This document shows, piece by piece, positions 1 through 9,013 of a stretch of DNA of 64,000 nucleotides. The stretch covers positions 124,001-188,000 of the forward strand of contig JBMNEM010000006.1 in NCBI GenBank assembly GCA_050948785.1, written 5' to 3'. A program made the translations under genes and the position numbers. Numbering within the stretch: the first letter of the stretch is position 1; each line of letters starts with the position of its first letter. Source of the DNA: JAAZMI01 sp050948785. Its GTDB lineage: Bacteria > Bacillota > Dethiobacteria > DTU022 > UBA8154. Below the pieces are notes generated by a model. That model had not been told where the DNA came from. It did no database searches and saw only the letters and a list, made by a program, of their open reading frames with translations.

Positions 1-553
1 CTTCCGTCAGCACATCCAGGTAGATCTTGTGCCGAACCTGATTAATTCCAGCCTCTTCAAAAGAATTCAACAGGTGAGTGTTGACTTTGCCGGCAGGTTT
101 CAATTTTACCGTAATTCCGGGGCCGTAGGCAGCTAAAAGATAATTATTCAAAACTTCACCCAGCGGTATTTTAATCGCCTCTTCCTCTATAACTTTAAGA
201 GCTTCCTGTGTAGCCAGTGTAGTTTCCACCATTAAGCGATTTACTTCCATCGTATTGATCTGGGCCATAACTATCTTTCCTTTGTCATCTTGCCTGATGG
301 TGAGCAAATCCTGGTAGAGAATGCCCTGCGTCACTTTATCCCTGATTGCCAAATTCACAGCATCTATCGCTACCATGTTTGCTTTTAATTCGGCCAGAGA
401 CAAAATGGCCGGGCGAAGATTTTGCTCTATAATCCAAAAGCTTTTCAGGATCAAAAACACTACCAGGCAAAGGATAATAAAGGAGAACAGGCCCTGGTTG
501 AGCAAACATCCTTTCAGAAAGCGGCAGATATGCTTTGGACCTCGTTGAAACAT
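1..553 (-). CDS. yunB: Sporulation protein YunB (C-terminus outside window)
   Basis: The reverse strand reads openly from an ATG at 553 to the window edge, giving 184 residues. A short basic N-terminus (starting MFQRGPKHICRFLKG) is followed by one membrane segment (about residues 22-42), then a soluble domain containing LAELKANMVAIDAVNLAI and a stretch rich in PLGEVLNNYLLAAYGPG. This order matches YunB, a membrane-anchored protein made in the mother cell of sporulating Bacillus and Clostridia; its biochemical role is unknown. An AGGGGG ribosome-binding site lies 7 bases before the start. It follows tyrS by 94 bp on the same strand and may be co-transcribed with it. The family assignment is from remembered sequence pattern. 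Confidence 0.8.
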   Translation of the reverse strand, partial: MFQRGPKHICRFLKGCLLNQGLFSFIILCLVVFLILKSFWIIEQNLRPAILSLAELKANMVAIDAVNLAIRDKVTQGILYQDLLTIRQDDKGKIVMAQINTMEVNRLMVETTLATQEALKVIEEEAIKIPLGEVLNNYLLAAYGPGITVKLKPAGKVNTHLLNSFEEAGINQVRHKIYLDVLTE

Positions 554-647
554 AAAAAAGCCCCCTGTTATATTTATATGCAGCGGGCCTTTTAAGAAAT
601 ATATTATTTAGTAAAGATATCGTTATCATCAAAAATATCATCAAAAA

Positions 648-1907
648 TCAGGACAACCATTTAACAAGAAAATGCTTCTTCTTCCCCCTTAAAAGAAGCG
701 TATATTTTCCACATAAACGATCCCCTGCCAGGAGCACCTTTTGCACATCGGTTTCGGGGCGATTGTTAATCCGAATGGATCTGTTTTTGATATCCTCCCG
801 CGCCTGCCGGCGAGAAGAGGAAAGACCACTTTGTACAAGCAGATCCACAAGGCCATACTCCTTTTCAGGAATAGCCATGGAAGGTATACCCTTAAACGCT
901 TCTTCAATTTCCTCTTCCGTTAAATTCTGCAAATCCCCATAAAACAAAGCCTGTGCTATTTTCTCCGCTTTAGTTACAGCATTCCGGCCATGAACCAGGG
1001 CGGTAGCTTCCTGTGCCAGGGTACGCTGGGCCACCCTTTTCCCAGGATTGTTCTCTACCTCTTCCTGCAGGTTAAGGATCTCCCCCCGCGACAAAAAAGT
1101 AAAGTACTTGATAAATTTGATCACATCGCGGTCATCCGTATTGAACCAAAACTGGTAAAACTGGTACGGTGTAGTCCTGGCCGGATCCAGCCAGACTGCC
1201 CCTCCCTCGGTTTTGCCAAATTTCGTCCCATCGTTTTTGGTAATCAAGGGAAAGGTTAAGCCATAGGCTTTGCGGTTGGCAACCCTGCGGATCAGATCTA
1301 TTCCTGTAGTGATATTCCCCCATTGATCGCTTCCTCCTGCTTGTAATTCACAGTTGTAAAGCTCATTCAGTTTTAAGAAGTCATAGGACTGTAAAATCAT
1401 ATAGCTGAATTCAGTATAGGATATACCTGCAGATAATCTGGATCGCACTGCTTCTTTGGAAAGCATGGAGCCAACGGAAAAATGCTTGCCAATTTCACGC
1501 AGGAAATTGATCACTTCCAGCTTCCCCAGCCAGCTGTAATTGTTATCCATTCGCGCAGGATTGGTTTTGGAATCAAAATCCAGAAAGCGTTCCAGTTGCT
1601 TCCTAATTTTTCCAGTCCATTCCTCGACCTGCTCCGCGGGATTTAGCCCTCTTTCGGACGCTTTACCGCTAGGATCGCCGATCAGGCCTGTACCCCCTCC
1701 GACCAGCGCAATAGGAAAATGCCCGGCCCTTTGAAAACGCCTTAAACCAATGACAGGAAGGAGATGCCCGACATGTAAACTGTCCGCTGTGGGATCAAAA
1801 CCGATATAAAGAGTCATAGGCCCGGCATTTAACCTTTGCCCCAGTTCATCTTCATCCGTAACTTGATAGATCAACTCTCGAAATTCCAAATCCTGCAGGA
1901 TATCCAT
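648..1907 (-). CDS. tyrS: Tyrosyl-tRNA synthetase (TyrS)
   Basis: Class I aminoacyl-tRNA synthetase of 419 residues that attaches tyrosine to tRNA-Tyr in the cytoplasm. The HIGH-type motif appears as HVGHL (about residue 46) after YIGFDPTADSL, the tyrosine-site region reads QAGGSDQWGNI (about 190), and the KMSKS-type loop is KFGKTEGG (about 230). The last 60 residues form an S4 RNA-binding domain (QAREDIKNRSIRIN). The length is that of the bacterial TyrS with S4 domain. An ATG at 1907 follows AGGTCTGAGG. Many Firmicutes tyrS genes have a T-box leader; here the divergent gene starts only about 170 bp away and no T-box core is visible, so this copy appears not to be T-box controlled. The C-terminal few residues run past the usual family end. 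Confidence 0.97.
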   Translation of the reverse strand: MDILQDLEFRELIYQVTDEDELGQRLNAGPMTLYIGFDPTADSLHVGHLLPVIGLRRFQRAGHFPIALVGGGTGLIGDPSGKASERGLNPAEQVEEWTGKIRKQLERFLDFDSKTNPARMDNNYSWLGKLEVINFLREIGKHFSVGSMLSKEAVRSRLSAGISYTEFSYMILQSYDFLKLNELYNCELQAGGSDQWGNITTGIDLIRRVANRKAYGLTFPLITKNDGTKFGKTEGGAVWLDPARTTPYQFYQFWFNTDDRDVIKFIKYFTFLSRGEILNLQEEVENNPGKRVAQRTLAQEATALVHGRNAVTKAEKIAQALFYGDLQNLTEEEIEEAFKGIPSMAIPEKEYGLVDLLVQSGLSSSRRQAREDIKNRSIRINNRPETDVQKVLLAGDRLCGKYTLLLRGKKKHFLVKWLS

Positions 1908-2043
1908 CCTCAGACCTCCCCGGAGAAATTCACTCTGTTCAAATTATATATGATTTTTTTTTTAGAAGCAACAAAGGAAGTTTTATCCTTTTTATTTTGT
2001 AGAATTCCTGGTTTATCTGCCGATTTCCCCCTACCCCGTCTTG

Positions 2044-2052
2044 TGGTATAAT
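2044..2052 (+). promoter_or_regulatory. Extended -10 promoter for the PBP gene
   Basis: TGGTATAAT is a consensus TATAAT preceded by the TG of an extended -10 element, 23 bp before the chosen ATG. No good -35 box is seen 17 bp upstream, which is common for extended -10 promoters. The same TGGTATAAT occurs before gatC at 40875. Confidence 0.5.
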
Positions 2053-2074
2053 ATGTGCAGTGAGGTGGGTACTT

Positions 2075-4855
2075 ATGCCTGGGAAACGCCAACTGAACAG
2101 AATTAGAAACAGTAGTGGCCAAATGATGCGCTCCGGTACCGGAGGTGGCAGTTTGCCTCCCAAAAAAAAGCGGAGAAAGTTTAAATTCTGGAAAGCAGCA
2201 TTTTTATTGCTTATGGTTTTCTTTGTTCTTTTTTGTGTAGGGGTACTGACTATTGTGTTCTCCTATGTCATGGGGGCCCCTGGATTTAATAAGGGCGTTC
2301 TGCAGCCTCCCGTTACTTCTTACATTTATGATCGCCAGGGGAAGGAGATCACCAGACTTTATGATGAGCAAAACCGTATTGAAATCCCGCTGGAACAGAT
2401 CCCTGAACACGTCCAGAAAGCTTTTATTGCCATAGAAGACGAAAGATTTGAAAAGCACTTTGGGGTAGATCCACTGGCAATTTTAAGAGCATTTGTCAGC
2501 AATCTGCGCCGACGGACCTGGACCGGGCAAGGGGGCAGCACCATTACACAGCAGGTAGTAAAGAATGCCTTCCTGACCCAGGAAAAAACTTTCGCGCGTA
2601 AAATCCAGGAGGCATGGCTGGCCATTAAAATGGAACGGCAATACTCGAAAGATGAGATTCTGGAAATATATCTTAACCAGTGTTATTTTGCCCACGGCGC
2701 CTATGGAGTGGAAACAGCGGCCAATATTTATTTCGGCAAAAGCGCCAGCGAACTGACTATCGCCGAGGGGGCACTGCTGGCCGGAGTTCCACGTTCACCC
2801 AACTATTATTCCCCTTATATGAATTTTGAAAGTTCACGGCAAAGACAATCTTTGGTTCTCTCCAAAATGTACGAACTGGGTTACATTAACCACCAGGAAA
2901 TGATCGATGCCAAAGAGGAAGAAATTATCCTTTCCGAACTATCTTCCCGGGAGCATCCTTACCCTCATTTTGTCGATTATGTTTTACACCATGAATTGGT
3001 CAACATTCTAGTCTCTTTGCCCCAGTATAAAACCCGTGAAGAAGCATACGAAGCCATTTATAACGCGGGGTTAAAGGTCTATACGACCCTCGACACCAAT
3101 GCTCAGGCAACTACAGAAGAGATCCTTAATAATGAAAGCCTTTATCCTCAAAATATACGCGTGGATATGGCCCTGATGAAACAGTTAATGCAAGACAAAA
3201 ATTATAATGGTTACCCGCAGGAGGTTTTCTCCGCGGAGGGGATCCTCCAGCCCCAGGCCGGTGCAGTAGTAGCCAATCCCGACACCGGAGAAATCTTCGC
3301 CCTGGTGGGTGGAAGAGAGTACGGTAAAAACAACCAGGATCTGCGTTTTTTAAGCCGCAGACTGCCTGGTTCCGCCATAAAACCCATTGTTGCCTACGCT
3401 CCGGCCATGGAAGAAAAAATGATTACCCCCGGGGCAATAGTTGATGACGCACCTTTCATCAGGGGGAACTGGGCACCGGAAAACTTTGACAGCCGCTTCT
3501 GGGGCCTGATGACCGTACGGGAAGCGCTAGTCTGGTCCCGCAATGTCCCCGCCGTAAGGGTTTTTGAGCAGATCACCCCACAGATTGGCCTGGAGTATGC
3601 CAAAAAAATGGGGCTTTCCACTTTGGAAGCCAACGATTATAACCTGGCGGCAGCCCTGGGAGGCTTAACTCACGGTGTAACACTCCTCGATATGGCCGAA
3701 GCTTACTCCGTGCTGGCCAACCAGGGTATCAAAGTAAATCTTTACACGGTAAAACGTATCGCGGATCGCGATGGTAATATTTTATACGAGCACCACAGCA
3801 AACCTGAATCCATCCTCTCCGAACAAACTGCTTTCTTGCTCACGGATGTCCTCAAAGACGTAGTACGCCGGGGAACAGCCGGAAGATTGAGAGCAGGACG
3901 GCCCGTGGCGGCCAAAACAGGAACAACCAACAACAACCGCGATGCCTATCTGGTGGCCTATACACCCGATCTTGTTGTTTCCTTCTGGATCGGCCATGAT
4001 ATCGCCAAACTCGGTAACGTCCGGGGAGGAAGCGGTACCACCATCACCTATATGCAAGCCCTTCTCTCCCGGCTCCTGAAAGACGTTTCGCCGTCGGACT
4101 TTACCAGGCCGGCGGGAATAAGCGGCCCGATCAGTATCTGCACCAAATCAGGTTTAAGGCCGGGGCCTTTCTGCCCGCCAGAAGCGATCGCCAATGAAAT
4201 CTTCCCCACGTCACTGGTGCCCCAGGGAACTTGCCAGATGCATCTGGAACTGGAAATCTGCAAAAGCAGCGGGCTTTTAGCGAGTGAATACTGTCCGGAA
4301 AGCGAAAAAGAAACCAAGGTTTTTTTGAACCGGCCGGCATTTGAACTAACAGACGGGCGCTGGAAAGGGGGCGCGGGGAGAGGGCCGGAAGACGCTGCAC
4401 TTCTGCCGCCAACGGAATACTGTGAAGTGCATACCACATCATCGGCAGCTCCTTCATCAGGCGGGTTAGTTGCCGAGTTGCTGGAGGAACCTTTAAGGGT
4501 CCACCTGTGGTGGGATTATCATCCGGATATAGTGGAATATGAGATCTACAAGTATATTGAAGGAAAAGGGGAGAAAACCCTTTTACAAAAGTTGCCCGGC
4601 GATGCCAGACGATACCTTGATTATGATCTTGAAGCAGATGAGGTATATATTTACACGCTGGTTACCATGGATAAAGAGGGCGTCAAATCAGAACTTGACA
4701 AATGGGTCGTCAGTACCTTCCGGGAAGAAAAAGAAGATAACGGTAATGAAGATGAAAATAATAATGATGATGGCAATGATGACGATCATCGCCATGGAAG
4801 AGGGGGAACCGGGGGCCCGAATGGAGAAGATCATTTACCGGAATTTGAACCCTAG
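2075..4855 (+). CDS. Class A penicillin-binding protein (glycosyltransferase-transpeptidase, PBP1A type)
   Basis: Bifunctional peptidoglycan synthase, about 926 residues. A cytoplasmic basic segment (PPKKKRRKFKFWK) and one membrane helix (about residues 45-70) precede the GT51 glycosyltransferase domain, with EDERFEKHFGVD containing the catalytic Glu and GQGGSTITQQ. The transpeptidase domain has SAIK (Ser near 433), SRN (near 488) and KTGTT (near 614). A Fn3-like beta domain follows (about 800-885, RVHLWWDYHPDIVEYEIYKY). The protein ends in an Asp/Asn/Glu-rich tail with a few His residues. I chose ATG 2075 because GAGGTGGG lies 5 bases upstream; an in-frame GTG at 2060 lies before that ribosome-binding site. 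It is divergent from tyrS and ends at a strong terminator. Confidence 0.95.
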   Translation: MPGKRQLNRIRNSSGQMMRSGTGGGSLPPKKKRRKFKFWKAAFLLLMVFFVLFCVGVLTIVFSYVMGAPGFNKGVLQPPVTSYIYDRQGKEITRLYDEQNRIEIPLEQIPEHVQKAFIAIEDERFEKHFGVDPLAILRAFVSNLRRRTWTGQGGSTITQQVVKNAFLTQEKTFARKIQEAWLAIKMERQYSKDEILEIYLNQCYFAHGAYGVETAANIYFGKSASELTIAEGALLAGVPRSPNYYSPYMNFESSRQRQSLVLSKMYELGYINHQEMIDAKEEEIILSELSSREHPYPHFVDYVLHHELVNILVSLPQYKTREEAYEAIYNAGLKVYTTLDTNAQATTEEILNNESLYPQNIRVDMALMKQLMQDKNYNGYPQEVFSAEGILQPQAGAVVANPDTGEIFALVGGREYGKNNQDLRFLSRRLPGSAIKPIVAYAPAMEEKMITPGAIVDDAPFIRGNWAPENFDSRFWGLMTVREALVWSRNVPAVRVFEQITPQIGLEYAKKMGLSTLEANDYNLAAALGGLTHGVTLLDMAEAYSVLANQGIKVNLYTVKRIADRDGNILYEHHSKPESILSEQTAFLLTDVLKDVVRRGTAGRLRAGRPVAAKTGTTNNNRDAYLVAYTPDLVVSFWIGHDIAKLGNVRGGSGTTITYMQALLSRLLKDVSPSDFTRPAGISGPISICTKSGLRPGPFCPPEAIANEIFPTSLVPQGTCQMHLELEICKSSGLLASEYCPESEKETKVFLNRPAFELTDGRWKGGAGRGPEDAALLPPTEYCEVHTTSSAAPSSGGLVAELLEEPLRVHLWWDYHPDIVEYEIYKYIEGKGEKTLLQKLPGDARRYLDYDLEADEVYIYTLVTMDKEGVKSELDKWVVSTFREEKEDNGNEDENNNDDGNDDDHRHGRGGTGGPNGEDHLPEFEP

Positions 4856-4920
4856 TAGCCAGGATACACCGTAAAACCCCCCGTTTTTAATTCTTTTTCA
4901 GCTCTCAAATAATAATGCAA

Positions 4921-4966
4921 GAACCTATTAAAATCCAAAAAATATTTTAATAGGTTCTTTGTTTGT
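4921..4966 (+). terminator. Rho-independent terminator after the PBP gene
   Basis: A perfect 14-bp stem (4921-4934 with 4944-4957) encloses a 9-nt loop and is followed by TTTGTTTG. It lies between the PBP gene and the convergent mutS2, and its reverse reading is followed by a moderately U-rich stretch, so it may serve both. Confidence 0.8.
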
Positions 4967-5017
4967 CAAGAACTATTCCAGCAGAGCCTGCTGTTTAATT
5001 TATTTTAAAAGGGTACT

Positions 5018-7411
5018 TCACTTCTTCAACTGAACAATTGTGACCCCGCTGCCCCCTTCTCCCTCGCCGCCCAAACGATAATTGGCAACCTGTTCCTTTT
5101 CTTCCAGGTAAAGGTGTATCCCCTGGCGCAGCCTGCCGGTACCTTTACCATGAATTATCTCTATTTCATTCAGATTCGCCAGAATGGAATCATCCAGGTG
5201 TTTATCCACTTTGTAAATTGCCTCCTCCAGGGTTAAACCACGCAGGTCCAGGCTCCGGCTTACAGCGCTTTTCTCCCACAACAACGCAAGATTGCTCCGG
5301 GAAGCTTTTCCCTTTCCTGCCCAGCTGCTTTTTTCCTCTTTTTCTATACTTTGCCTTTGTTTTTCCAAATCATCCGGCCTTGTATTAATTTTCAGCATTC
5401 CGGCTTGCACCTGAACATCCTTGCTGGAGAGCACTTTGGTGATCTTGCCCGGGCAGCGCAGGCTCCGGACATAAACCGCCTGGCCAATTTTTATTTCCTG
5501 CGGGCTGAGGGGTATCCCTCTCTCCGCCTCCCGGCATTCCTCCTCGTACTCTTCCCGCAAGACCTTCAGTTCCTGTCTGGTCTCCTGGAGCATCTGCAAA
5601 GACTCTTTGTTAAACTGCTGGCGCTCAACCTGCTTTAACTTTTTAAAGACCTCTTCTGTTTTTCTCTGAGCAGCCCTGATCGTTTCCCGGGCTTCCTGGC
5701 GGGCACGAGTCAGGGTCTCTCTTTTTTGTCGCTCCAGCTCCTCTTTTTCATTTTGGAGCTCCTGTAACAGAAAATGCAGCTTCCCCTTCATCTCCTTGAT
5801 TTTTTCATTATCTTGTGTAAACCGGCGTTTTTCCTCTACAAGTCCGGAAACAACCTCCTCCAGGTTGAGGAGTTCCTTCTGCATATAGGAACGCGCCCTG
5901 GTAATTATATCCGGAGTCATACCCAGTTTGCGGGCAACGGTTAAAGCGTTGCTCTGGCCAGGAACACCAATCAGCAGACGGTATGTTGGGCCTAAAGTCT
6001 GCGGGTTAAACTCCACAGAGGCATTTTCCATACCGTCACGCAAATGGGCAAAAACCTTTAATTCGTTAATGTGGGTAGTTGCCACCGTTCTTGCACCGCG
6101 GGCATGCAGCTCCTCCAGGACAGCCATAGCCAGCGCAGAGCCCTCGGAAGGATCGGTTCCGGCACCAAGCTCATCGAGAAGCACCAGTGATGATGGACCC
6201 GCCTCTCGCAAAATTTTAATAATATTAGTCATATGTCCGGAAAAAGTGCTCAAAGATTGTGCAATATCCTGTTCGTCACCGATATCCGCCCAAATTCCTT
6301 TAAACACACTCAGCTCCGTACCTCTTTTAGCCGGAACGTGCAACCCACATTGGGCCATCAGGGTAAAAAGGCCGATCGTTTTCAGGGTAACAGTTTTACC
6401 ACCGGTGTTCGGTCCCGTAATCACCAAGGTATTGAAATCCCGGCCGAGGTGAACATCTGTCGGCACAACTTTTTCCGGTGACAATAAGGGGTGGCGGCCC
6501 CCGGAAATAAAAATCAAACCCCGGTTGTTTAAAAGGGGTTCCCGGCCCTTATAGACCAAACTTAGCTGTCCTCTGGCCAGAATAAAATCAAGCTCTCCAT
6601 AGAGATCATAGCTGTCTGTAATCTCCGCAGAGTTTACCCCGATAAGCATGGTCAGACGACGCAGGATTTGCTCTATTTCCGCCTCAATTTGCCCTTTTAT
6701 TTCCCGCAAGCGGTTATTGAGTTCTACTACCGGCAAGGGTTCAATAAACAAAGTCACCCCGCTGGCGGACTGATCATGAACAATCCCGGGAATATGGTTA
6801 CGAAATTCCTGTTTAACAGGAAGCACATACCTGTCTGCCCTGATGGTGATAATGTTTTCTTGCAGATATTTGCGGTAATGAGGAGTACGGAGGTATGACT
6901 CCAAGGATTGATTAATTTTCTCCAAAAACTTTCTTTCCTCTGCACGCAGAGTAGAAAGCAAAGATGAAGCACTGTCGCTGATTCCCCCCTGCCGATTTAA
7001 ACATCGCTGCAACTCAGCGGTTAAATGAGGGAAAGCCCGGCATTGTTTTACAAGATTAAAGAGGCGGGGGAACCTCTCCCTCACCTGTTCTTCCTGTAAA
7101 AAGTATATTTTTAAGAGCTCCACTGCCTGGAAAAAATCCTGAAATCCCTTTAATTCAAGGGGATTGAGTATCCCGCTACGTGCAGCACGATGCAGCAAAG
7201 GCAGCAAATCGCCGCAGCTCTTAAAATTCAGGCCCTTTTGGAGAATAAGGCCCACTGCTTCGGAGGTTTCCTGCTGCATTGCAATTATCTTTTCCATTAC
7301 AGTATAAGGAAAAAGAGCAGCTACTTTCTGCGATCCGGGCACTGTCAAAGCAAAGCTGCCTAGCTGTTCCCTGATTTTTTCAAATTCCAGCATACGTAGC
7401 GCTTTTTCCAT
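5018..7411 (-). CDS. mutS2: Endonuclease MutS2
   Basis: Homologue of MutS that in Bacteria acts on branched DNA and stalled ribosomes rather than mismatch repair. About 797 residues, close to the usual 780-790. It begins MEKALRMLEFEKI, the conserved MutS2 start; the ATG at 7411 follows GAGGTGG, and longer in-frame starts would run into mpg. Walker A is GPNTGGKT, followed by DELGAGTDPSEGS (Walker B region) and TTHINELK. A long Glu/Lys/Gln-rich coiled coil comes next. The C-terminal Smr nuclease domain has LDLRGLTLEEA and HGKGTGRLR. It is the last gene of a run zapA-cvpA-mpg-mutS2 with short gaps; the cvpA-mutS2 neighbourhood is common in Firmicutes. Confidence 0.96.
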   Translation of the reverse strand: MEKALRMLEFEKIREQLGSFALTVPGSQKVAALFPYTVMEKIIAMQQETSEAVGLILQKGLNFKSCGDLLPLLHRAARSGILNPLELKGFQDFFQAVELLKIYFLQEEQVRERFPRLFNLVKQCRAFPHLTAELQRCLNRQGGISDSASSLLSTLRAEERKFLEKINQSLESYLRTPHYRKYLQENIITIRADRYVLPVKQEFRNHIPGIVHDQSASGVTLFIEPLPVVELNNRLREIKGQIEAEIEQILRRLTMLIGVNSAEITDSYDLYGELDFILARGQLSLVYKGREPLLNNRGLIFISGGRHPLLSPEKVVPTDVHLGRDFNTLVITGPNTGGKTVTLKTIGLFTLMAQCGLHVPAKRGTELSVFKGIWADIGDEQDIAQSLSTFSGHMTNIIKILREAGPSSLVLLDELGAGTDPSEGSALAMAVLEELHARGARTVATTHINELKVFAHLRDGMENASVEFNPQTLGPTYRLLIGVPGQSNALTVARKLGMTPDIITRARSYMQKELLNLEEVVSGLVEEKRRFTQDNEKIKEMKGKLHFLLQELQNEKEELERQKRETLTRARQEARETIRAAQRKTEEVFKKLKQVERQQFNKESLQMLQETRQELKVLREEYEEECREAERGIPLSPQEIKIGQAVYVRSLRCPGKITKVLSSKDVQVQAGMLKINTRPDDLEKQRQSIEKEEKSSWAGKGKASRSNLALLWEKSAVSRSLDLRGLTLEEAIYKVDKHLDDSILANLNEIEIIHGKGTGRLRQGIHLYLEEKEQVANYRLGGEGEGGSGVTIVQLKK

Positions 7412-7421
7412 TCCAACCACC

Positions 7422-8030
7422 TCATCGTGACAGAAAAGGGCTTCCTTGCACAAAATATCTCCATTGTTTATCCTGTCCCCGGCTGATGCCAATCCGGCCG
7501 GAAACACCAATCGCCGCAGCTTCAATACTAACCGCTGCAGTAATAAAGAACGGATATTCCTGCAAAGAGACCCCATTATGCTCCCCGGTAATACCCATCG
7601 CCTGGCATAATTTTCCCGGCCCGTTGGTCAAATTCCTTAATTTTTTATCCGGACCGCGTCTTTTTTGCATCAAGGCCAGCCCTTCCAAAGGCTCCAAAGC
7701 ACGGATCAGGACGGCTTCCCCCTGCCCTTCCCTGCCAGTAACAACATTAAAACAATAGTGATTACCATAAATAAAATAAACATAGGCCCTCCCGGGAGGG
7801 CCGAACATCACCGCGTTTCTTTTCGTCTTGCCCCTTGCAGCGTGACAGGCAGGGTCACCCCGGCTAAGATATGCCTCCGTCTCTACAATTAGACCGGAAG
7901 TAAGTCCTTCAGGGGAAAAATGCACCAGCTTAGCCCCCAACAGAGAGCGGGCCACTTCAATTGTATTTCTTTGGTAAAAATCCTGTGTTAAAATTTGTAC
8001 ACTCATTTCCTTCAATTGGCGCACGCTCAT
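7422..8030 (-). CDS. mpg: 3-methyladenine DNA glycosylase (AAG/MPG family)
   Basis: Removes alkylated purines in base-excision repair. The family core is LTQDFYQRNTIEVARSLLG, then VETEAYL with the catalytic Glu, HAARGKTKRNAVMFGPPG, AYVYFIYGNHYCFNVV and LTNGPGKLCQAMGI, as in the animal-type AAG fold. The ATG at 8030 is one base after the cvpA stop codon, suggesting translational coupling; ATG 8006 (MSVQILTQDF) is an alternative that also keeps the whole domain. Neither start has an ideally spaced ribosome-binding site. A longer in-frame reading upstream overlaps cvpA and is unlikely. The 10-bp gap to mutS2 supports one operon. Confidence 0.93.
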   Translation of the reverse strand: MSVRQLKEMSVQILTQDFYQRNTIEVARSLLGAKLVHFSPEGLTSGLIVETEAYLSRGDPACHAARGKTKRNAVMFGPPGRAYVYFIYGNHYCFNVVTGREGQGEAVLIRALEPLEGLALMQKRRGPDKKLRNLTNGPGKLCQAMGITGEHNGVSLQEYPFFITAAVSIEAAAIGVSGRIGISRGQDKQWRYFVQGSPFLSR

Positions 8031-8031
8031 T

Positions 8032-8583
8032 TCAGACAAGCTTACCCAATTTTCCGGTAACAAAATCAAAAATAAGGCCAAAAAGTAAGGGCATGTAATA
8101 GCTGGCCAGGGAAACCACGGCCGAGGCACCAACCGTTTTGATCCAGAAATCCGTTTCAATCAGAGAAAGAAGTGCAGCAATCAAAAAAACAATGATCAAG
8201 CCCCTTATAGCCCCGAAAATGCCGCCGGTAAGGGCATTGAAAGGGCCAAGCAGAGGTAATTTATTGAGTAGCTTTAATTTGCGGCTCACAAAGGCCAGCA
8301 CGGCGCTAAGCAGCATAAATACCAGTAGAAAAGCTATAATATTCAAGATAACCCCGCTTAACCATGTCGAAGCTTCGCCTTTTGGGGCCAGCACAGAGAT
8401 AATTTCTCCCAATTTAAGATATTTTTGCAGGTATACTTTTGCCGCATCGTTCCAGGCCAGAGCAGCGTAAAAAGCAATCAATAAACTAAACAGGCCCCAA
8501 ACCTGGCGCAAAAAACCATGCCTGAAACCATTATATAAATTTAGTAAGAAAATAAAAACCAGGATATAATCCAACCAGTTCAT
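8032..8583 (-). CDS. cvpA: CvpA family membrane protein
   Basis: 183 residues with four or five predicted membrane helices. It opens MNWLDYILVFIFLLNLYNGF, the usual CvpA/colicin V production start (a short polar turn between two hydrophobic stretches and a Gly-rich GFRHGFL). Later helices include the run around GPFNALTGGIFGAIRGLII. The molecular role in Firmicutes is unclear; the family has been linked to envelope stress and lies beside mutS2 in many genomes. AGGTGA precedes the ATG at a normal distance. It starts 9 bp after the zapA stop. Confidence 0.9.
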   Translation of the reverse strand: MNWLDYILVFIFLLNLYNGFRHGFLRQVWGLFSLLIAFYAALAWNDAAKVYLQKYLKLGEIISVLAPKGEASTWLSGVILNIIAFLLVFMLLSAVLAFVSRKLKLLNKLPLLGPFNALTGGIFGAIRGLIIVFLIAALLSLIETDFWIKTVGASAVVSLASYYMPLLFGLIFDFVTGKLGKLV

Positions 8584-8592
8584 TTTTCCCGG

Positions 8593-8835
8593 TCACCTTT
8601 TCCCTTTTTTACCCCTTTTCTGTAAGGGTAGCAGCTCGCTGGCCAGGTTTAACGCTGCCAAAATGGCAATTTTTTGCAGGCTCATACGGGGATACTTTTC
8701 CCAAAGCTCTTTTAACATGCGGTCTACGTACTTGCCTACCTCCAGAACATGGTGATGGGATGACGTGCTGCGGATAATATATTCTTCCCCCAGTATCTCA
8801 ATAACAACCCGTTTCCTTCCATTTTTAACCGACAC
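8593..8835 (-). CDS. zapA: Cell division protein ZapA
   Basis: Small cytosolic protein that bundles FtsZ filaments at the division ring. After a few basic residues the sequence reads RVVIEILGEEYIIRSTSS, then VLEVGKYVDRMLKELWEKY and IAILAALNLASELL, the beta-hairpin and helical pattern of ZapA. It ends in a lysine/arginine-rich tail. I prefer the GTG at 8835 because GGAGGGG lies about 6 bases upstream; a second GTG at 8841 sits on top of that site. First gene of the zapA-cvpA-mpg-mutS2 run. Confidence 0.88.
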   Translation of the reverse strand: MSVKNGRKRVVIEILGEEYIIRSTSSHHHVLEVGKYVDRMLKELWEKYPRMSLQKIAILAALNLASELLPLQKRGKKGKR

Positions 8836-9013
8836 CGCCACCCCTCCCGGCAAAAAAATTTCAAGCAGGCCAAGGCACATACAACACACCACGTTTATAC
8901 TGTATTATACCCTTCCTTCGTTCTGCTGGCAACCACAAGAACCGTAGTACGCCTTCATTGCCTGCTTCGGCCCATAAGATCGGCCTTTTCACCTGCTGAC
9001 TGTTTTGCCCTAA

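Noticed and set aside
1908..2059. Possible T-box for tyrS
   Set aside because: No GGTGG-ACC core, no terminator hairpin, and too little room before the divergent gene.
5928..6452. 174-residue frame antisense to mutS2
   Set aside because: Mirror of conserved MutS2 ATPase codons; no start signals.
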